Below, one piece after another: positions 43,585 to 52,303 of a DNA stretch of 64,000 nucleotides (the first letter of the stretch is position 1; each line of letters starts with the position of its first letter). Location of the stretch: NCBI GenBank assembly GCA_050486225.1, contig JBJHCV010000005.1, positions 1 to 64,000 of the forward strand. The letters are read 5' to 3'. Both the position numbers and the translations under genes were made by a program. This DNA comes from JBBDIX01 sp050486225 (GTDB lineage Bacteria; Actinomycetota; Nitriliruptoria; Nitriliruptorales; Nitriliruptoraceae). Below the pieces are notes generated by a model that searched no databases, was not told the origin of the DNA, and saw only the letters and a program-made list of their open reading frames with translations.

Positions 43585-45312
43585 TCATCCCACGGTGCTG
43601 GTCTCCCGTGCCGCGTCCATGGTCTCGTCGTGCGTGCTCATCGCCATCACCGCGACGTGTCCGTTCGTTCCGTCCACGGCGATGAGCAGGTCGTCCGCGC
43701 CGGTGAGGTCAGCGGCGGTCAGGTCACAGCCGACGACGGCCGGGACCCCGGCGGACTCGGCGGCCTCGAGCAGGTGCGCGGCGGTGCTCCCGGCCCGGGT
43801 GACGAGTCCCGCGGCGTTCCACAGCAGGGCGCCCAGTCGTGGCAGGGGCCGACCGGACACGAGCACGTAGCGGCCCTCCGGAGCCGCCCGGGCGGGCCCC
43901 TCGTCCGCGACGAGGACACGTCCGACGCCCGCGCCCGGGGCTGCGGGTTCACCCTGGCGCCGCGTACCGGCGGCCATCACCACGCCGTGTACGAAGGGCT
44001 CCCAGCGGTCGACACCGAGTCGGCTCGGCGTGGGCGGTGGACCGCCTCCCGCCAGGGTGCGTGTCAGGTCGGTCACGCCCGTGCGCCAGAACGCGGAGGG
44101 GGACGTGCCACTCTGGGACACGAAGCGGCGGAGCACGTCGAGGTGGTCCATGAGTTCACGGACCTCGGCGCTCGACGGCTGCTCCAGCGACTCCAGGCGG
44201 TCGATGCCTGCGTGTGGTTGCGCGCCCCGCAGCAGTCGGAAGGTGTCCTCGGCCTGTTCCCGAGCGGAGATCGGGGAGGCGCCCCAGGCGGCGGACGTGA
44301 GGGCGTCTGCCAGTTCGGTCGCGCGGGTGAGGGCTGCGATCGCCTCGGCGGTGTCGACGCTGTCCCCGGGTGCTCCCGGGCGGTCACCGAACACGTCGGT
44401 TGGCGCCGCCGCGACGGCCCAGGGGAGCACGAGTTCGTCCGCAAGTGCGCCGGGCAGGCGTTGCGTCAGTTCGGCCACCCACCGGGCCGTCGGGCGGGAC
44501 AGTGCCGGGTCGGGTTCGACGACGGGCGTGACAGGTCGGGCGTCTCGAACCTGTCGTGACTGCAGCAGGTGGACGCGCCCGTCGAGGGCCGCCCACTCGA
44601 TGAGTTGGTGGTCCAGTCGTTGCGACGCGGACCGTGCGAGCGCCGCCACGTCACGGGCGACCTCGACGTCGAACGGGGAGGAGTCGACCGTTCCGTCGGG
44701 TTCGACCACGGCCGTCAGACCCTCGACGTGCCCGTCCATGAGTGCGCGAAGGGGCCCATCGGTCGCGGTGACCACCACGGACCCGTCGTTGCGGACCCGC
44801 GCACTGCCCCCGAGATCGGGACGCAGTTCCGGCTGGATCAGCACGGCCAGTGCGAGCGCCTCGGGGTCGGTGCCGATGGCGCTGGCCCGGTCGAGGACGC
44901 TGACCGAGAACGCCGATCCCCAGCAGCCCCGCAGCGCCGTGGCGAGTTCAGCGTCATCGATGCCGTGGAAACTGGAGAACGCCCCGGAGAACGCCCCGTC
45001 GGCCTCCAGTGGACTCGACGACCGCACGATCAGGGGCCGGCCGAGGTCTGCCAACCGGTCGACGAGTTCCGCGAGCAGGTCGTCGTCAGGTTCGACCTGC
45101 ATCGCAGCGAGTCGGGCGCGGCCCTCGCCCTCGTCGCGAAGGGCCGCGCCCGCGGCGGTCACCACGGGCGTCGACTCCGCGACGGGGACGACGACTCCCG
45201 GAAGCACCGGGAGTCCCGCTGCCCGCGCCCGAGCGAGTCCCCCTGCCTTCGCGCCCGCGACGGACGCGTCCTGCGCAGCCGGATCGTCGAGCGTCAGGCA
45301 ACGCCCGGGCAT
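43585..45312 (-). CDS. PEP-utilizer-type (PEP synthase/rifampicin phosphotransferase-like) protein
   Basis: 575 residues. The N-terminal ATP-grasp-like domain (about 1-270) has GAKAGGLARARAAGLP and VRSSSPLEADGAFSGAF; the C-terminal swivelling domain carries the phospho-accepting His (TRAGSTAAHLLEAA, H513). The PEP/pyruvate-binding barrel of PEP synthase is absent, so an ATP-dependent phosphotransferase for another substrate, comparable to rifampicin phosphotransferase, is more likely. At 575 residues it is shorter than that enzyme (about 870). ATG 45312 overlaps the M24 stop. Confidence 0.75.
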   Translation of the reverse strand: MPGRCLTLDDPAAQDASVAGAKAGGLARARAAGLPVLPGVVVPVAESTPVVTAAGAALRDEGEGRARLAAMQVEPDDDLLAELVDRLADLGRPLIVRSSSPLEADGAFSGAFSSFHGIDDAELATALRGCWGSAFSVSVLDRASAIGTDPEALALAVLIQPELRPDLGGSARVRNDGSVVVTATDGPLRALMDGHVEGLTAVVEPDGTVDSSPFDVEVARDVAALARSASQRLDHQLIEWAALDGRVHLLQSRQVRDARPVTPVVEPDPALSRPTARWVAELTQRLPGALADELVLPWAVAAAPTDVFGDRPGAPGDSVDTAEAIAALTRATELADALTSAAWGASPISAREQAEDTFRLLRGAQPHAGIDRLESLEQPSSAEVRELMDHLDVLRRFVSQSGTSPSAFWRTGVTDLTRTLAGGGPPPTPSRLGVDRWEPFVHGVVMAAGTRRQGEPAAPGAGVGRVLVADEGPARAAPEGRYVLVSGRPLPRLGALLWNAAGLVTRAGSTAAHLLEAAESAGVPAVVGCDLTAADLTGADDLLIAVDGTNGHVAVMAMSTHDETMDAARETSTVG

Positions 45313-46550
45313 CACCCTGCCTCGATGATCTCGTGGGACTTGTAGGTGGACACGAGGTCGTAGCCGTCGTCCGTGACGATCAGCATCTCCTCGAGTCGCA
45401 CGCCGTGGTCGTGCAGGACGCCGTGCTGGGTCTCCAGCGCGAACACCATGCCCGGCTTGATCTCCTGCGGGTGGTCCAGCGACCAGATGCGGGAGATGAC
45501 CGGCTGGTCGTACTGCGCCAGACCGAGTCCGTGACCCCACAGGTTCGCAGCGGCCTGGTCCTCGTCCTCGTAGCCCCAGGCGTCCATCGCCGACGGCCAG
45601 TGTGACGCGACGTCGGCGGTGGTGACCCCCGGCCGCACGGCCTCGATCGAGTCCCACAGCCACTTGTGGGCGGTGTCGTAGGTCTGCTGGTGCTGCGCCG
45701 TTGGCTTCCCGCCGACGCAGTAGGTCCGGTAGACGCACGACTTGAAGCCGTTCCAGGTCAGCGCTGCGATGTCGATGATGACGAGTTCTCCGGGACGGAT
45801 GATCCGGTCGGAGAAGTTGCGCCAGTTCGGCCAGGCGTTGGGTCCGGACGAGACGATGACGTCCTCGACGTCCTCCATGCCCGGGATCGAGTACAGGTAC
45901 TCGAAGCCGAACGCGGCGACCTCGTTCTCGGTCAGGCCGGGCTTGAGGAACTGGGTGAACTCGTAGTGCAACGCGTCACAGATCGAGCCGACGATGCGAA
46001 CGGCCTTCTGCTCGTCTGGGCTCTTGATCGCCCGGGCCTCCATCATGGGCGTCATGCCGTCGGTCCAGGTGATGCCGGCGCGCTCGAAGGCCCGGATCAT
46101 GTTGATGTCGACGAAGTCGACACCCAGCGGGTCGTTGCGCACGCCGGCGGCCTCGAGGTCACCGACGATCGCCTCGGTGAACTTGTCGACCTGCTGGGTC
46201 GACGCAGGTCCGGCAGCGCCCTTGATCCACGCGAACGAGTGCCGGATGTTCTCCTTGGGGATCCAGGGGTTGTGGACCTCGAGGTGGAAGCCGATGTCTC
46301 CCTGTTCGTAGACGATCGGTTCCTGGCCCTTGACGAGCAGCACGTAGCGCAGCCCCGGCTTCAGGCGGTTCCAACCGGGGGTGTAGGTCGACGAGACGTA
46401 GCGCATGTTCTCGTCGTACATGCACAGGATGGCACCCAGACCGTGGCGCTCCATCGCCTCACGTGCGCGGGCGAGCCGCCACTGACGCACGTTCGCCCAG
46501 TTGATCCCCTCCTTCCAGTCGCTGCTGAGTCCGCCGAAGGCTTCCTTCAT
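45312..46550 (-). CDS. M24 family protein, four of five metal ligands kept
   Basis: 412 residues, aminopeptidase P/creatinase/DddP-type layout. Ligand positions map to D260, S271 (for the second Asp), H340, E373 and E387/E388. Loss of one ligand makes a standard dimetal site doubtful but a mononuclear site possible. Related enzymes include prolidases, creatinase, ectoine hydrolase and the DMSP lyase DddP. It is first in the operon with the phosphotransferase, the S15 hydrolase and the SDR. AGGACGGGAC precedes ATG 46550. Confidence 0.8.
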   Translation of the reverse strand: MKEAFGGLSSDWKEGINWANVRQWRLARAREAMERHGLGAILCMYDENMRYVSSTYTPGWNRLKPGLRYVLLVKGQEPIVYEQGDIGFHLEVHNPWIPKENIRHSFAWIKGAAGPASTQQVDKFTEAIVGDLEAAGVRNDPLGVDFVDINMIRAFERAGITWTDGMTPMMEARAIKSPDEQKAVRIVGSICDALHYEFTQFLKPGLTENEVAAFGFEYLYSIPGMEDVEDVIVSSGPNAWPNWRNFSDRIIRPGELVIIDIAALTWNGFKSCVYRTYCVGGKPTAQHQQTYDTAHKWLWDSIEAVRPGVTTADVASHWPSAMDAWGYEDEDQAAANLWGHGLGLAQYDQPVISRIWSLDHPQEIKPGMVFALETQHGVLHDHGVRLEEMLIVTDDGYDLVSTYKSHEIIEAG

Positions 46551-46849
46551 GTCCCGTCCTCGAGGTTCGTGGTCGCCCGGGGAGCCGCGACCGTTCGTCG
46601 TCTCGGTTCGGGAGGTCGGAACGCGGCGTCGACGCGCCGTCACCATCGGTCGGGTCGACATCGTCTGCTCGCCCCGACCGGCAGGTCCGTGAGCTGGTCC
46701 TCGCCGCTCCCAGACGGCGCCTGACTCGACCGGCTCTGCGGCGTCGACGGGACTGCCGTCGACGCATCCCCTCCCACTACATGCGGGTCAACCGTAGTCG
46801 CCACCGATTGCGGACGCACAACCAAGCCCTGGGGCCGGTGACGTGGCCC
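46551..46849 (-). other. Non-coding region upstream of the M24 operon, with strong hairpin
   Basis: No gene is supported in these 299 bases. On the minus strand a TTGACC lies near 46792, but no good -10 follows. GCGTCGACGG (46741-46750) and CCGTCGACGC (46756-46765) form a perfect 10-bp stem with a 5-base loop. If transcription starts upstream, a leader of about 200 bases would precede ATG 46550. I do not recognise a known riboswitch in it. Confidence 0.45.
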
Positions 46850-47695
46850 TCAGGACGGGCGAGGGTGGCGGCGGATGAAGTCCACGAACGCCGCGGCGAG
46901 TTCCGGTTCCTTCGGGGCCCAGTGCTCCATCGGGACGATGTCCACGTCCTCGTGGTCGGGGTACAGCACGTGGATCTCCGAGTCGGGCATGAGTTCGTGA
47001 AGCGCCTCGCCGGTGGCCCGCGCGTGGGTGTTGTCGTTGCCCGGCACGATGAGCGTCGGCATGGTGACCTGCTCGAGCTGCTCGGCCGAGATCCCGATCA
47101 GGGGCAGTTCGGCGCCCTGCGAGAAGAACCGCGCCCAGTACTCCATGCTCGCGACGAACCGGTCGACGTCCATCGACAGCAGCACCTCGCGCTGGTCGGG
47201 TCGCTGGGCGAGCCGTTCGCGGAAGTGTTCGGTCTCGGCCACCGCCTGCATGCCCCCGTTGCGGGCCGCCTCCGCGTACTGCAGGTAGTACATGCGCGAC
47301 AGGCGGTTCGCCGGGAACTGGCCGCCGGTGACACGCATCAGCAGCAGTCCGTCGACCGACTCCGGGTACGTGAGCGCGTAGGTCAGGGCGAGCCGGGCGC
47401 CCGACGAGGAGCCCCCGATCCACGCCGGTCGGGCGTCGAGCTGGCCGAGCAGTTCGTGGAGGTCGTCGGCCCAGATCTGGTACTCGGGAGACTCGTCCTC
47501 CAGCACGAGGTCGGAGGCTCCGCAGTTGCGTCGGTCGTGCAGCAGGACCCGGTGCCCTGCGGCCGCGAGGCGGTCGCCGAGTGTCTCGATGGCGTCCATC
47601 GCGGTGCGTCCACCGGGGGTGAGCGAGACCCACGGACCCTCGGTGCCGAGGACCCGGTAGTTGATGGTCGCGCCGTTGACGGTCGCCGTGGGCAT
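46850..47695 (-). CDS. Alpha/beta hydrolase
   Basis: 281 residues of the alpha/beta-hydrolase fold: nucleophile elbow GSSSG with S97, an Asp in the PGNDN segment and a late His (MEHW). It is short and soluble, typical of epoxide hydrolase/esterase-like members. GAGGAG is just before ATG 47695. It is on the same strand as the M24 operon but separated by 299 bases, so it may or may not be co-transcribed. Confidence 0.83.
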   Translation of the reverse strand: MPTATVNGATINYRVLGTEGPWVSLTPGGRTAMDAIETLGDRLAAAGHRVLLHDRRNCGASDLVLEDESPEYQIWADDLHELLGQLDARPAWIGGSSSGARLALTYALTYPESVDGLLLMRVTGGQFPANRLSRMYYLQYAEAARNGGMQAVAETEHFRERLAQRPDQREVLLSMDVDRFVASMEYWARFFSQGAELPLIGISAEQLEQVTMPTLIVPGNDNTHARATGEALHELMPDSEIHVLYPDHEDVDIVPMEHWAPKEPELAAAFVDFIRRHPRPS

Positions 47696-48112
47696 CCGTG
47701 AACTCCTCAGGTTGGCGGGTGGCCGGCGGTGGACCGTACTACGGGGCGCTCCTCGCGTGGATGCCCCGCGCGGGCAGGGGCCCCGGTGACTGGCGTCGCC
47801 ACGCCGCCCAGTCTGAGGGAGGGCCGTTGGTCTCGAAGGCAAGCAGTCGGCGAGGTTCGGTGCCGAGGACGTCCCGGGCACTCGCTGTGGCCCGTGCGAG
47901 GAAGGGTGCCCCCAGGGATCCTGCAGGAGTCACTGATGCGCGCCGAGTCGCGCGTCAGTCCCCTCCGCGACGACGACGAGGACCGGGACGACAAGGGATG
48001 GATGGACGAGATCGACGTCGCGGACCGGGGCGATGCCCCTGGAGCAGACGCCGATCCCCACCCCGGCCAGCCACCCGTTGGGGGTGAGCTGGTGGCGGGA
48101 GCCGTCCGGAGA
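47696..48112 (+). other. 417-bp region without a supported gene
   Basis: This lies between the alpha/beta hydrolase start and the acidic-protein stop, both on the minus strand. Plus-strand frames are open here and continue antisense through the acidic gene, with a GGAG and ATG at 47935, but the product is just the complement of that low-complexity sequence. The promoter of the hydrolase should be within it. I see no RNA gene. Confidence 0.5.
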
Positions 48113-48745
48113 TCAGGCGTCGTCGCCCTCGTCCTCCACCTCGCCGCCATTGGCGCCGTTGCCGTTCCCGTTGCCGTTTCCGTTTCCCCGTGCCTGTTCG
48201 GCGCGGGCACGCCCCTGCTCGCTGCGGCCGTTGGAAGCCGCGTTCGCGACGGTGCGCCCGTCGACACCGCCCTCCGACTCGCGCGCCATCTGGGACACCC
48301 AGTTGCCGAACGACTGCCCTTCAGCGGGACCGTCCGTGGAGACCGGGCCTCCGTCGCTCTCCTCGAGGCCCTCGGTCGACTCGTCGGACTCCTCCTCGGT
48401 GCCCTCCTCCGTCGAGTCCCCGTTGCCGTCCTCGTTCCCCTCGTCGGTCTCCTCGGTCCCCGCGTCGGTCGACTCGTCGGTCTCCTCGGCGCCGTTCTCG
48501 CCGATCTCCTCGGAGCCCTCGCCCTCACCCTCGCCGTTCTCGCTCGTGTCGGTGGGATCACCCTCCTCGGTGCCCTCCTCCTCGCCGGGCTCCTCCACCG
48601 CGGTGGTCAACGCGACCAACTGGTGCCCGATGGCGTCGGGCACCGCTCCTCCGGCGACGGCGCCGACGGCCACCGCGCTGGCGATCAGCACGACCTTCAG
48701 CGTGGTGGTGAGTGACGTGAACCCGGTGAGCAGGGACTCGAGCAT
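48113..48745 (-). CDS. Acidic membrane-anchored low-complexity protein
   Basis: 210 residues. The N-terminus has one hydrophobic segment (VVLIASAVAVGAVAGGAV, about 18-36) that could be an anchor or signal peptide, then a long stretch dominated by Glu, Asp, Thr, Ser and Gly, then a Gly-Asn run near the C-terminus (GNGNGNGNGNG). Such acidic tails may bind cations or coat the cell wall. I do not recognise a family. ATG 48745 gives the most natural N-terminus. Confidence 0.6.
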   Translation of the reverse strand: MLESLLTGFTSLTTTLKVVLIASAVAVGAVAGGAVPDAIGHQLVALTTAVEEPGEEEGTEEGDPTDTSENGEGEGEGSEEIGENGAEETDESTDAGTEETDEGNEDGNGDSTEEGTEEESDESTEGLEESDGGPVSTDGPAEGQSFGNWVSQMARESEGGVDGRTVANAASNGRSEQGRARAEQARGNGNGNGNGNGANGGEVEDEGDDA

Positions 48746-48954
48746 CGGAGCCTCGTGGTGATCGTGGGGGGGAGGGGCAGGGCGCCGGGAGGCGCCGCGT
48801 GTCACCCTCGTCATCGCCCGGGCCGCGGCACGCGTTACGGCCGTTCGGCCGGGGTCGGCGCCGTCGGTGCGCGGCCTCGGCCGAAGGCGGCCCCGCGAGG
48901 GCACCTGGGTAGGGTCGCCCACGCAGACGAGAACGCCACGGGAGAGGCTGTCAC

Positions 48955-50205
48955 ATGCTGCTCAACAGGCCACGCGCGCACGGGCTGATGTCGGATCTCG
49001 ACGTCGACGTGATGGTCGCCGCGATGCCAGAGAACGTCACCTACCTCAGCGGGTACTCGCTGTGGTCGTACTGGTTCCGTCGAGGTGCGACGACCAAGAA
49101 GGCGGAGGTCCGGTTCGCGCTGCTCCCGCGAGACGAGTCCCTCGAGCCGGCGCTCGTGTCCAGCAGGTTCGGGACGAACCTGTCCCAGTGGCCGACCTGG
49201 ATCGACGACCTGTACGCCTGGGGTCGGCTCGGTGAGGAGGAGTTGCCCGACGAGCTCCACCCCGAGGTCGCCGAGTCCCCCGAGGTCCAGCAGCTGCTCG
49301 ACTACGTGGGACGCGCGAAGCATCACGGCAGTCCCGCAGAGGCGCTCGTGGCCGCGCTGACCGATCGCGGTCTCGAGCGATCGCGGATCGCGCTCGACCT
49401 GGAGGGCATCCCGGCCCCGGTGCTCGCGGCGATCCGTGCCCAGCTCCCCGAGGCGACGATCCTCGACGGCGGCGAGTTCTTCCGGCTCGTGCGTGCGGTC
49501 AAGACCCCCGAGGAGATCGGCAACCTGCGCCGTGCCGCCGAGATCAACGAGGAGGCCCTGCGCGCCATCGTCGACGCCACGGCCGTCGGGGTGACGGAGC
49601 AGGAGCTCGCGATCCTCTACCGGACCACCGTCAGCCAGCACGGTGGGATTCCCGGGTTCATCAACGTGTACGCAGGGAAGCGCTCCGGGACCATGTGGGA
49701 GCCCACGGACCGCGAGATCCGCCCCGGGGAACTCGTGTGGATGGACGGTGGGTGCACCTACCGCTACTACCACGCGGACACGGGGAGCTGCGCCGTGGTC
49801 GGCGGGGAGCCGACCGAGGACATGCGTCACCGCTTCGCCGCGCTCGACGCCGGGCTGCAGTCCGCACTGGAGACCGTGCGGGCGGGGGTGCGCTGTTCGG
49901 AGGTGACCACCGCGATGCACGACGCGATGCTCGCCGCAGGGGCCCCGAAGACGTTCGGGTTCGGCCACGCCATCGGGCTCGAACCCCGAGACCTGCCCAT
50001 GCTCCAGCCCCCGTACCGGGACCACGACGACGACATCCTGTCGGGCTCCAGCGACATCCCGCTCGAGGCGGACATGGTCATCAACCTCGAGGCGCCGTAT
50101 CGCGAGTGGAACCTCGGTGCCCTGCAGGCGGAGTACACCATCCGGGTGACGGACACCGGGTACGAACCGCTCATCCCGCAGGAGCGACCGCTGCACGTGC
50201 GATGA
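48955..50205 (+). CDS. M24 metallopeptidase (Xaa-Pro aminopeptidase/prolidase-like), complete ligand set
   Basis: 416 residues with all five M24 metal ligands: D264, D275, H338, E379 and E393 (WMDGG, HADTG, GFGHAIGLE, NLEAP, QAEYT). It should be a dinuclear metal hydrolase cleaving Xaa-Pro or a related imide bond. GGGAGAGG precedes ATG 48955. It is followed by the ThDP enzyme 68 bases downstream, probably in one operon. It is the only one of the three M24 proteins here that looks catalytically complete. Confidence 0.85.
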   Translation: MLLNRPRAHGLMSDLDVDVMVAAMPENVTYLSGYSLWSYWFRRGATTKKAEVRFALLPRDESLEPALVSSRFGTNLSQWPTWIDDLYAWGRLGEEELPDELHPEVAESPEVQQLLDYVGRAKHHGSPAEALVAALTDRGLERSRIALDLEGIPAPVLAAIRAQLPEATILDGGEFFRLVRAVKTPEEIGNLRRAAEINEEALRAIVDATAVGVTEQELAILYRTTVSQHGGIPGFINVYAGKRSGTMWEPTDREIRPGELVWMDGGCTYRYYHADTGSCAVVGGEPTEDMRHRFAALDAGLQSALETVRAGVRCSEVTTAMHDAMLAAGAPKTFGFGHAIGLEPRDLPMLQPPYRDHDDDILSGSSDIPLEADMVINLEAPYREWNLGALQAEYTIRVTDTGYEPLIPQERPLHVR

Positions 50206-50273
50206 CCGCCGTCCGACGAGGCGTCTGACCCGCGCGTGAGTCGTCGCGGGGGGTGGGACCGGAGGAGCACCAC

Positions 50274-51959
50274 ATGATCGAGGAGATCCCCGCGGCCGAG
50301 TGGCTGGCCCGCGCGCTGGAGGACAGCGGCGTCACCCACGTGTTCCACATGCCGCAGAACCTGTTCCGAACCCTGGTGCGGCTCGACCCCGAACGGGTGA
50401 AGGCCGTGCTCGGGCACAGCGAACACGGGCTCGCCTACATGGCCGACGGGTACGCGCGGGCCTCGGGGCGTCCGGGCGTGGTGATCGTGCAGCAGGGGCC
50501 CGGGGCGATGTCCGCGGGTGCGGGCCTGTCCGACGCCTACCAGGCCCACGTGCCGGTGATCGCGATCTCACGGGTCGCGCCCACGGAGAAGGACTACCGG
50601 GACACCTACCAGTTCGAGGCGTACCCCGACCTGTCGTCGGTGACCCGATTCTCCGCCGAGGTGCGTGACGCCTCACGCCTTCCGGCGCTGGTCAACCAGG
50701 CGTGGCGCGAGGCCACCAGTGTCCCGTACCGGCCGGTGCACCTGGCGATCGAGGGGCGTGCAGAGGCGGGCACGACCACCACCGAGTACCCGACGATCGA
50801 CGAGCGGTACCGCACGTATCCGTCCCTGCGTCCCGCACCCGACGACGCCGACGTCGAGGCGGCGCTCCGACTGCTCGCCACCGCACAGCGCCCGGTGCTC
50901 GTCGCCGGGGGAGGCGTGATGGTGTCCAAGGCCTGGGAGGAGGTCCAACGGTTCGCGGAGCTCGTCGGGATGCCGGTCGCCACGTCGCTGTCGGGCAAGG
51001 GCGCGATCGACGAGCACCACGAACTGTCGGTCGGGGTCACCGGCAACTACGCGCGCCAGTGCGCCGTCGACGTCGTCGGTCGTGCCGACCTCGTGCTGCT
51101 CGTCGGTGCGCACGGAGGAAGCCAGCTCACGGCCAACGGGAGGGTGCCCGCGCCCGGTGTGCCGATCATCCACATCGACGTCAATCCCGTGCAGATCGGC
51201 AAGAACCTTCCCGTCCGGGTGGGGATCCCCGCCGACGCACGTCTGGCGCTGCGGCGGCTCATCGAGATGGCCACGGACCGCGAAGGACTGCCCGACTGGA
51301 GCGACTGGGTCGACGAGGCCCGACAGGTCGTCGCCGCGTGGTGGGAGGAGGAGCGACCCCAGATCACCTCGGACGAGTCGCCTCTGCGGCCCGAGCGCAC
51401 CGTCGCGGAACTCGCCGCGCACCTGCCCGACGACGCCATCGTCGTCGCGGACACCGGCTACGCGGCCGCGTGGATCGGTGCGTTCTGGCGTGCGCCCCAC
51501 GGGCGCAGCTTCATCCGTTGCGAGGGATCACTCGGCTGGGCGTTCCCGGCCGCGATCGGGGTGCGTTGCGCCCAGCCGGATCGTCCGGTGGTGTGCTTCA
51601 CCGGCGACGGCGGGTTCTGGTACCACCTGGCCGAACTCGAGACGGCGGTGCGGCACGACATCCCGACGGTGACCGTCGTGCTGAACAACCAGGGTCTGGT
51701 GCTCGAGACCCACATCCTCGACACCTCGTACGACGGTCGGGGACAGGAACTCGCGGACTATCGCGACGTGAACTTCGCGGCCTACGCACACGCGGTCGGT
51801 GCCCACGGCGAACGCGTCGGCACCCCGGACGAGTTCGGGCCCGCACTCGAACGTGCGCTTGCCTCGGGACGGCCGGCCGTGCTCGACGTGCTCACCTCCC
51901 GTGACGCCTGGGCGCCCATCGGCGGGGGTGGAGGTCGGCGCACGGCGGCCCCTGTCTGA
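50274..51959 (+). CDS. Thiamine-diphosphate-dependent enzyme, acetolactate-synthase-like
   Basis: 561 residues of the ThDP superfamily with the three expected domains: the N-terminal Pyr domain has the catalytic glutamate E50 (LGHSEHGLAYM), the middle domain follows, and the C-terminal PP domain has the GDG...NN motif (GDGGFWYHLAE, then VVLNNQG). The family includes acetolactate synthase, benzoylformate decarboxylase and oxalyl-CoA decarboxylase; the N-terminal HMPQN replaces the FGVPG of acetolactate synthases, so a decarboxylase or carboligase with another substrate is likely. GGAGG precedes ATG 50274. Confidence 0.85.
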   Translation: MIEEIPAAEWLARALEDSGVTHVFHMPQNLFRTLVRLDPERVKAVLGHSEHGLAYMADGYARASGRPGVVIVQQGPGAMSAGAGLSDAYQAHVPVIAISRVAPTEKDYRDTYQFEAYPDLSSVTRFSAEVRDASRLPALVNQAWREATSVPYRPVHLAIEGRAEAGTTTTEYPTIDERYRTYPSLRPAPDDADVEAALRLLATAQRPVLVAGGGVMVSKAWEEVQRFAELVGMPVATSLSGKGAIDEHHELSVGVTGNYARQCAVDVVGRADLVLLVGAHGGSQLTANGRVPAPGVPIIHIDVNPVQIGKNLPVRVGIPADARLALRRLIEMATDREGLPDWSDWVDEARQVVAAWWEEERPQITSDESPLRPERTVAELAAHLPDDAIVVADTGYAAAWIGAFWRAPHGRSFIRCEGSLGWAFPAAIGVRCAQPDRPVVCFTGDGGFWYHLAELETAVRHDIPTVTVVLNNQGLVLETHILDTSYDGRGQELADYRDVNFAAYAHAVGAHGERVGTPDEFGPALERALASGRPAVLDVLTSRDAWAPIGGGGGRRTAAPV

Positions 51960-51998
51960 GGCGCGGCCGGCCGTTCGGGCCCACGCCGTGCCGTGCGG

Positions 51999-52172
51999 TC
52001 ACCCCGGACGGCGAGCCCGGGCGAGTTCGTCCTCGAGCGCGGCGATGCGGCGCTGGACGGCGTCGCGTACGCCCGAGGCGCTGTGTGGGGGCACGTCACG
52101 CAGGTGCTGCTGCAACGATGCGATCTCACGAGCGATGTCTGCCGGCGATCGTTCGACGCGCTCGTCCGCCAT
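51999..52172 (-). CDS. Small helical protein of unknown function
   Basis: 57 residues, highly charged, with two amphipathic helical stretches (ADIAREIASLQQHLRDVP and VRDAVQRRIAALEDELARAR). No family is recognised. It reads away from the regulator at 52304, so the two are divergent; the ribosome binding site is weak (GGGA). The coding call rests on codon pattern and helix periodicity. Confidence 0.5.
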   Translation of the reverse strand: MADERVERSPADIAREIASLQQHLRDVPPHSASGVRDAVQRRIAALEDELARARRPG

Positions 52173-52246
52173 GGTGGTCCCGTCCGTGAGGCTCGTTCGG
52201 TGCCGACCTGCAGAGTGGCCGTCGGCACGCGGGGCCGATCGGCCTG

Positions 52247-52275
52247 GTGACACCCCGCGGGAGCGAGCGTAGGCT
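52247..52275 (+). promoter_or_regulatory. Promoter of the AfsR-like regulator
   Basis: GTGACA (52247-52252) lies 17 bases before TAGGCT (52270-52275), giving a transcription start about 20 bases before ATG 52304. The first box overlaps GGTGACACC (52246-52254), which resembles the 11-bp repeats after the gene with one base missing, so autoregulation is possible. The promoter argues against the in-frame GTG at 52247 as a start. Confidence 0.55.
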
Positions 52276-52303
52276 TGGTCGGTCGACTCTCGGGCGTGCG
52301 ACG

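Noticed and set aside
47729..48715. Long plus-strand open frame antisense to the acidic protein, with a GGAG and ATG at 47935
   Set aside because: The hydrophobic Leu/Val-rich product is the mirror of Glu/Asp codons on the other strand; composition, not a family pattern, explains it.
52247..52303. GTG at 52247 as start of the AfsR-like regulator
   Set aside because: It falls inside the -35 box of a plausible promoter (GTGACA-N17-TAGGCT), and the fold starts only after ATG 52304.
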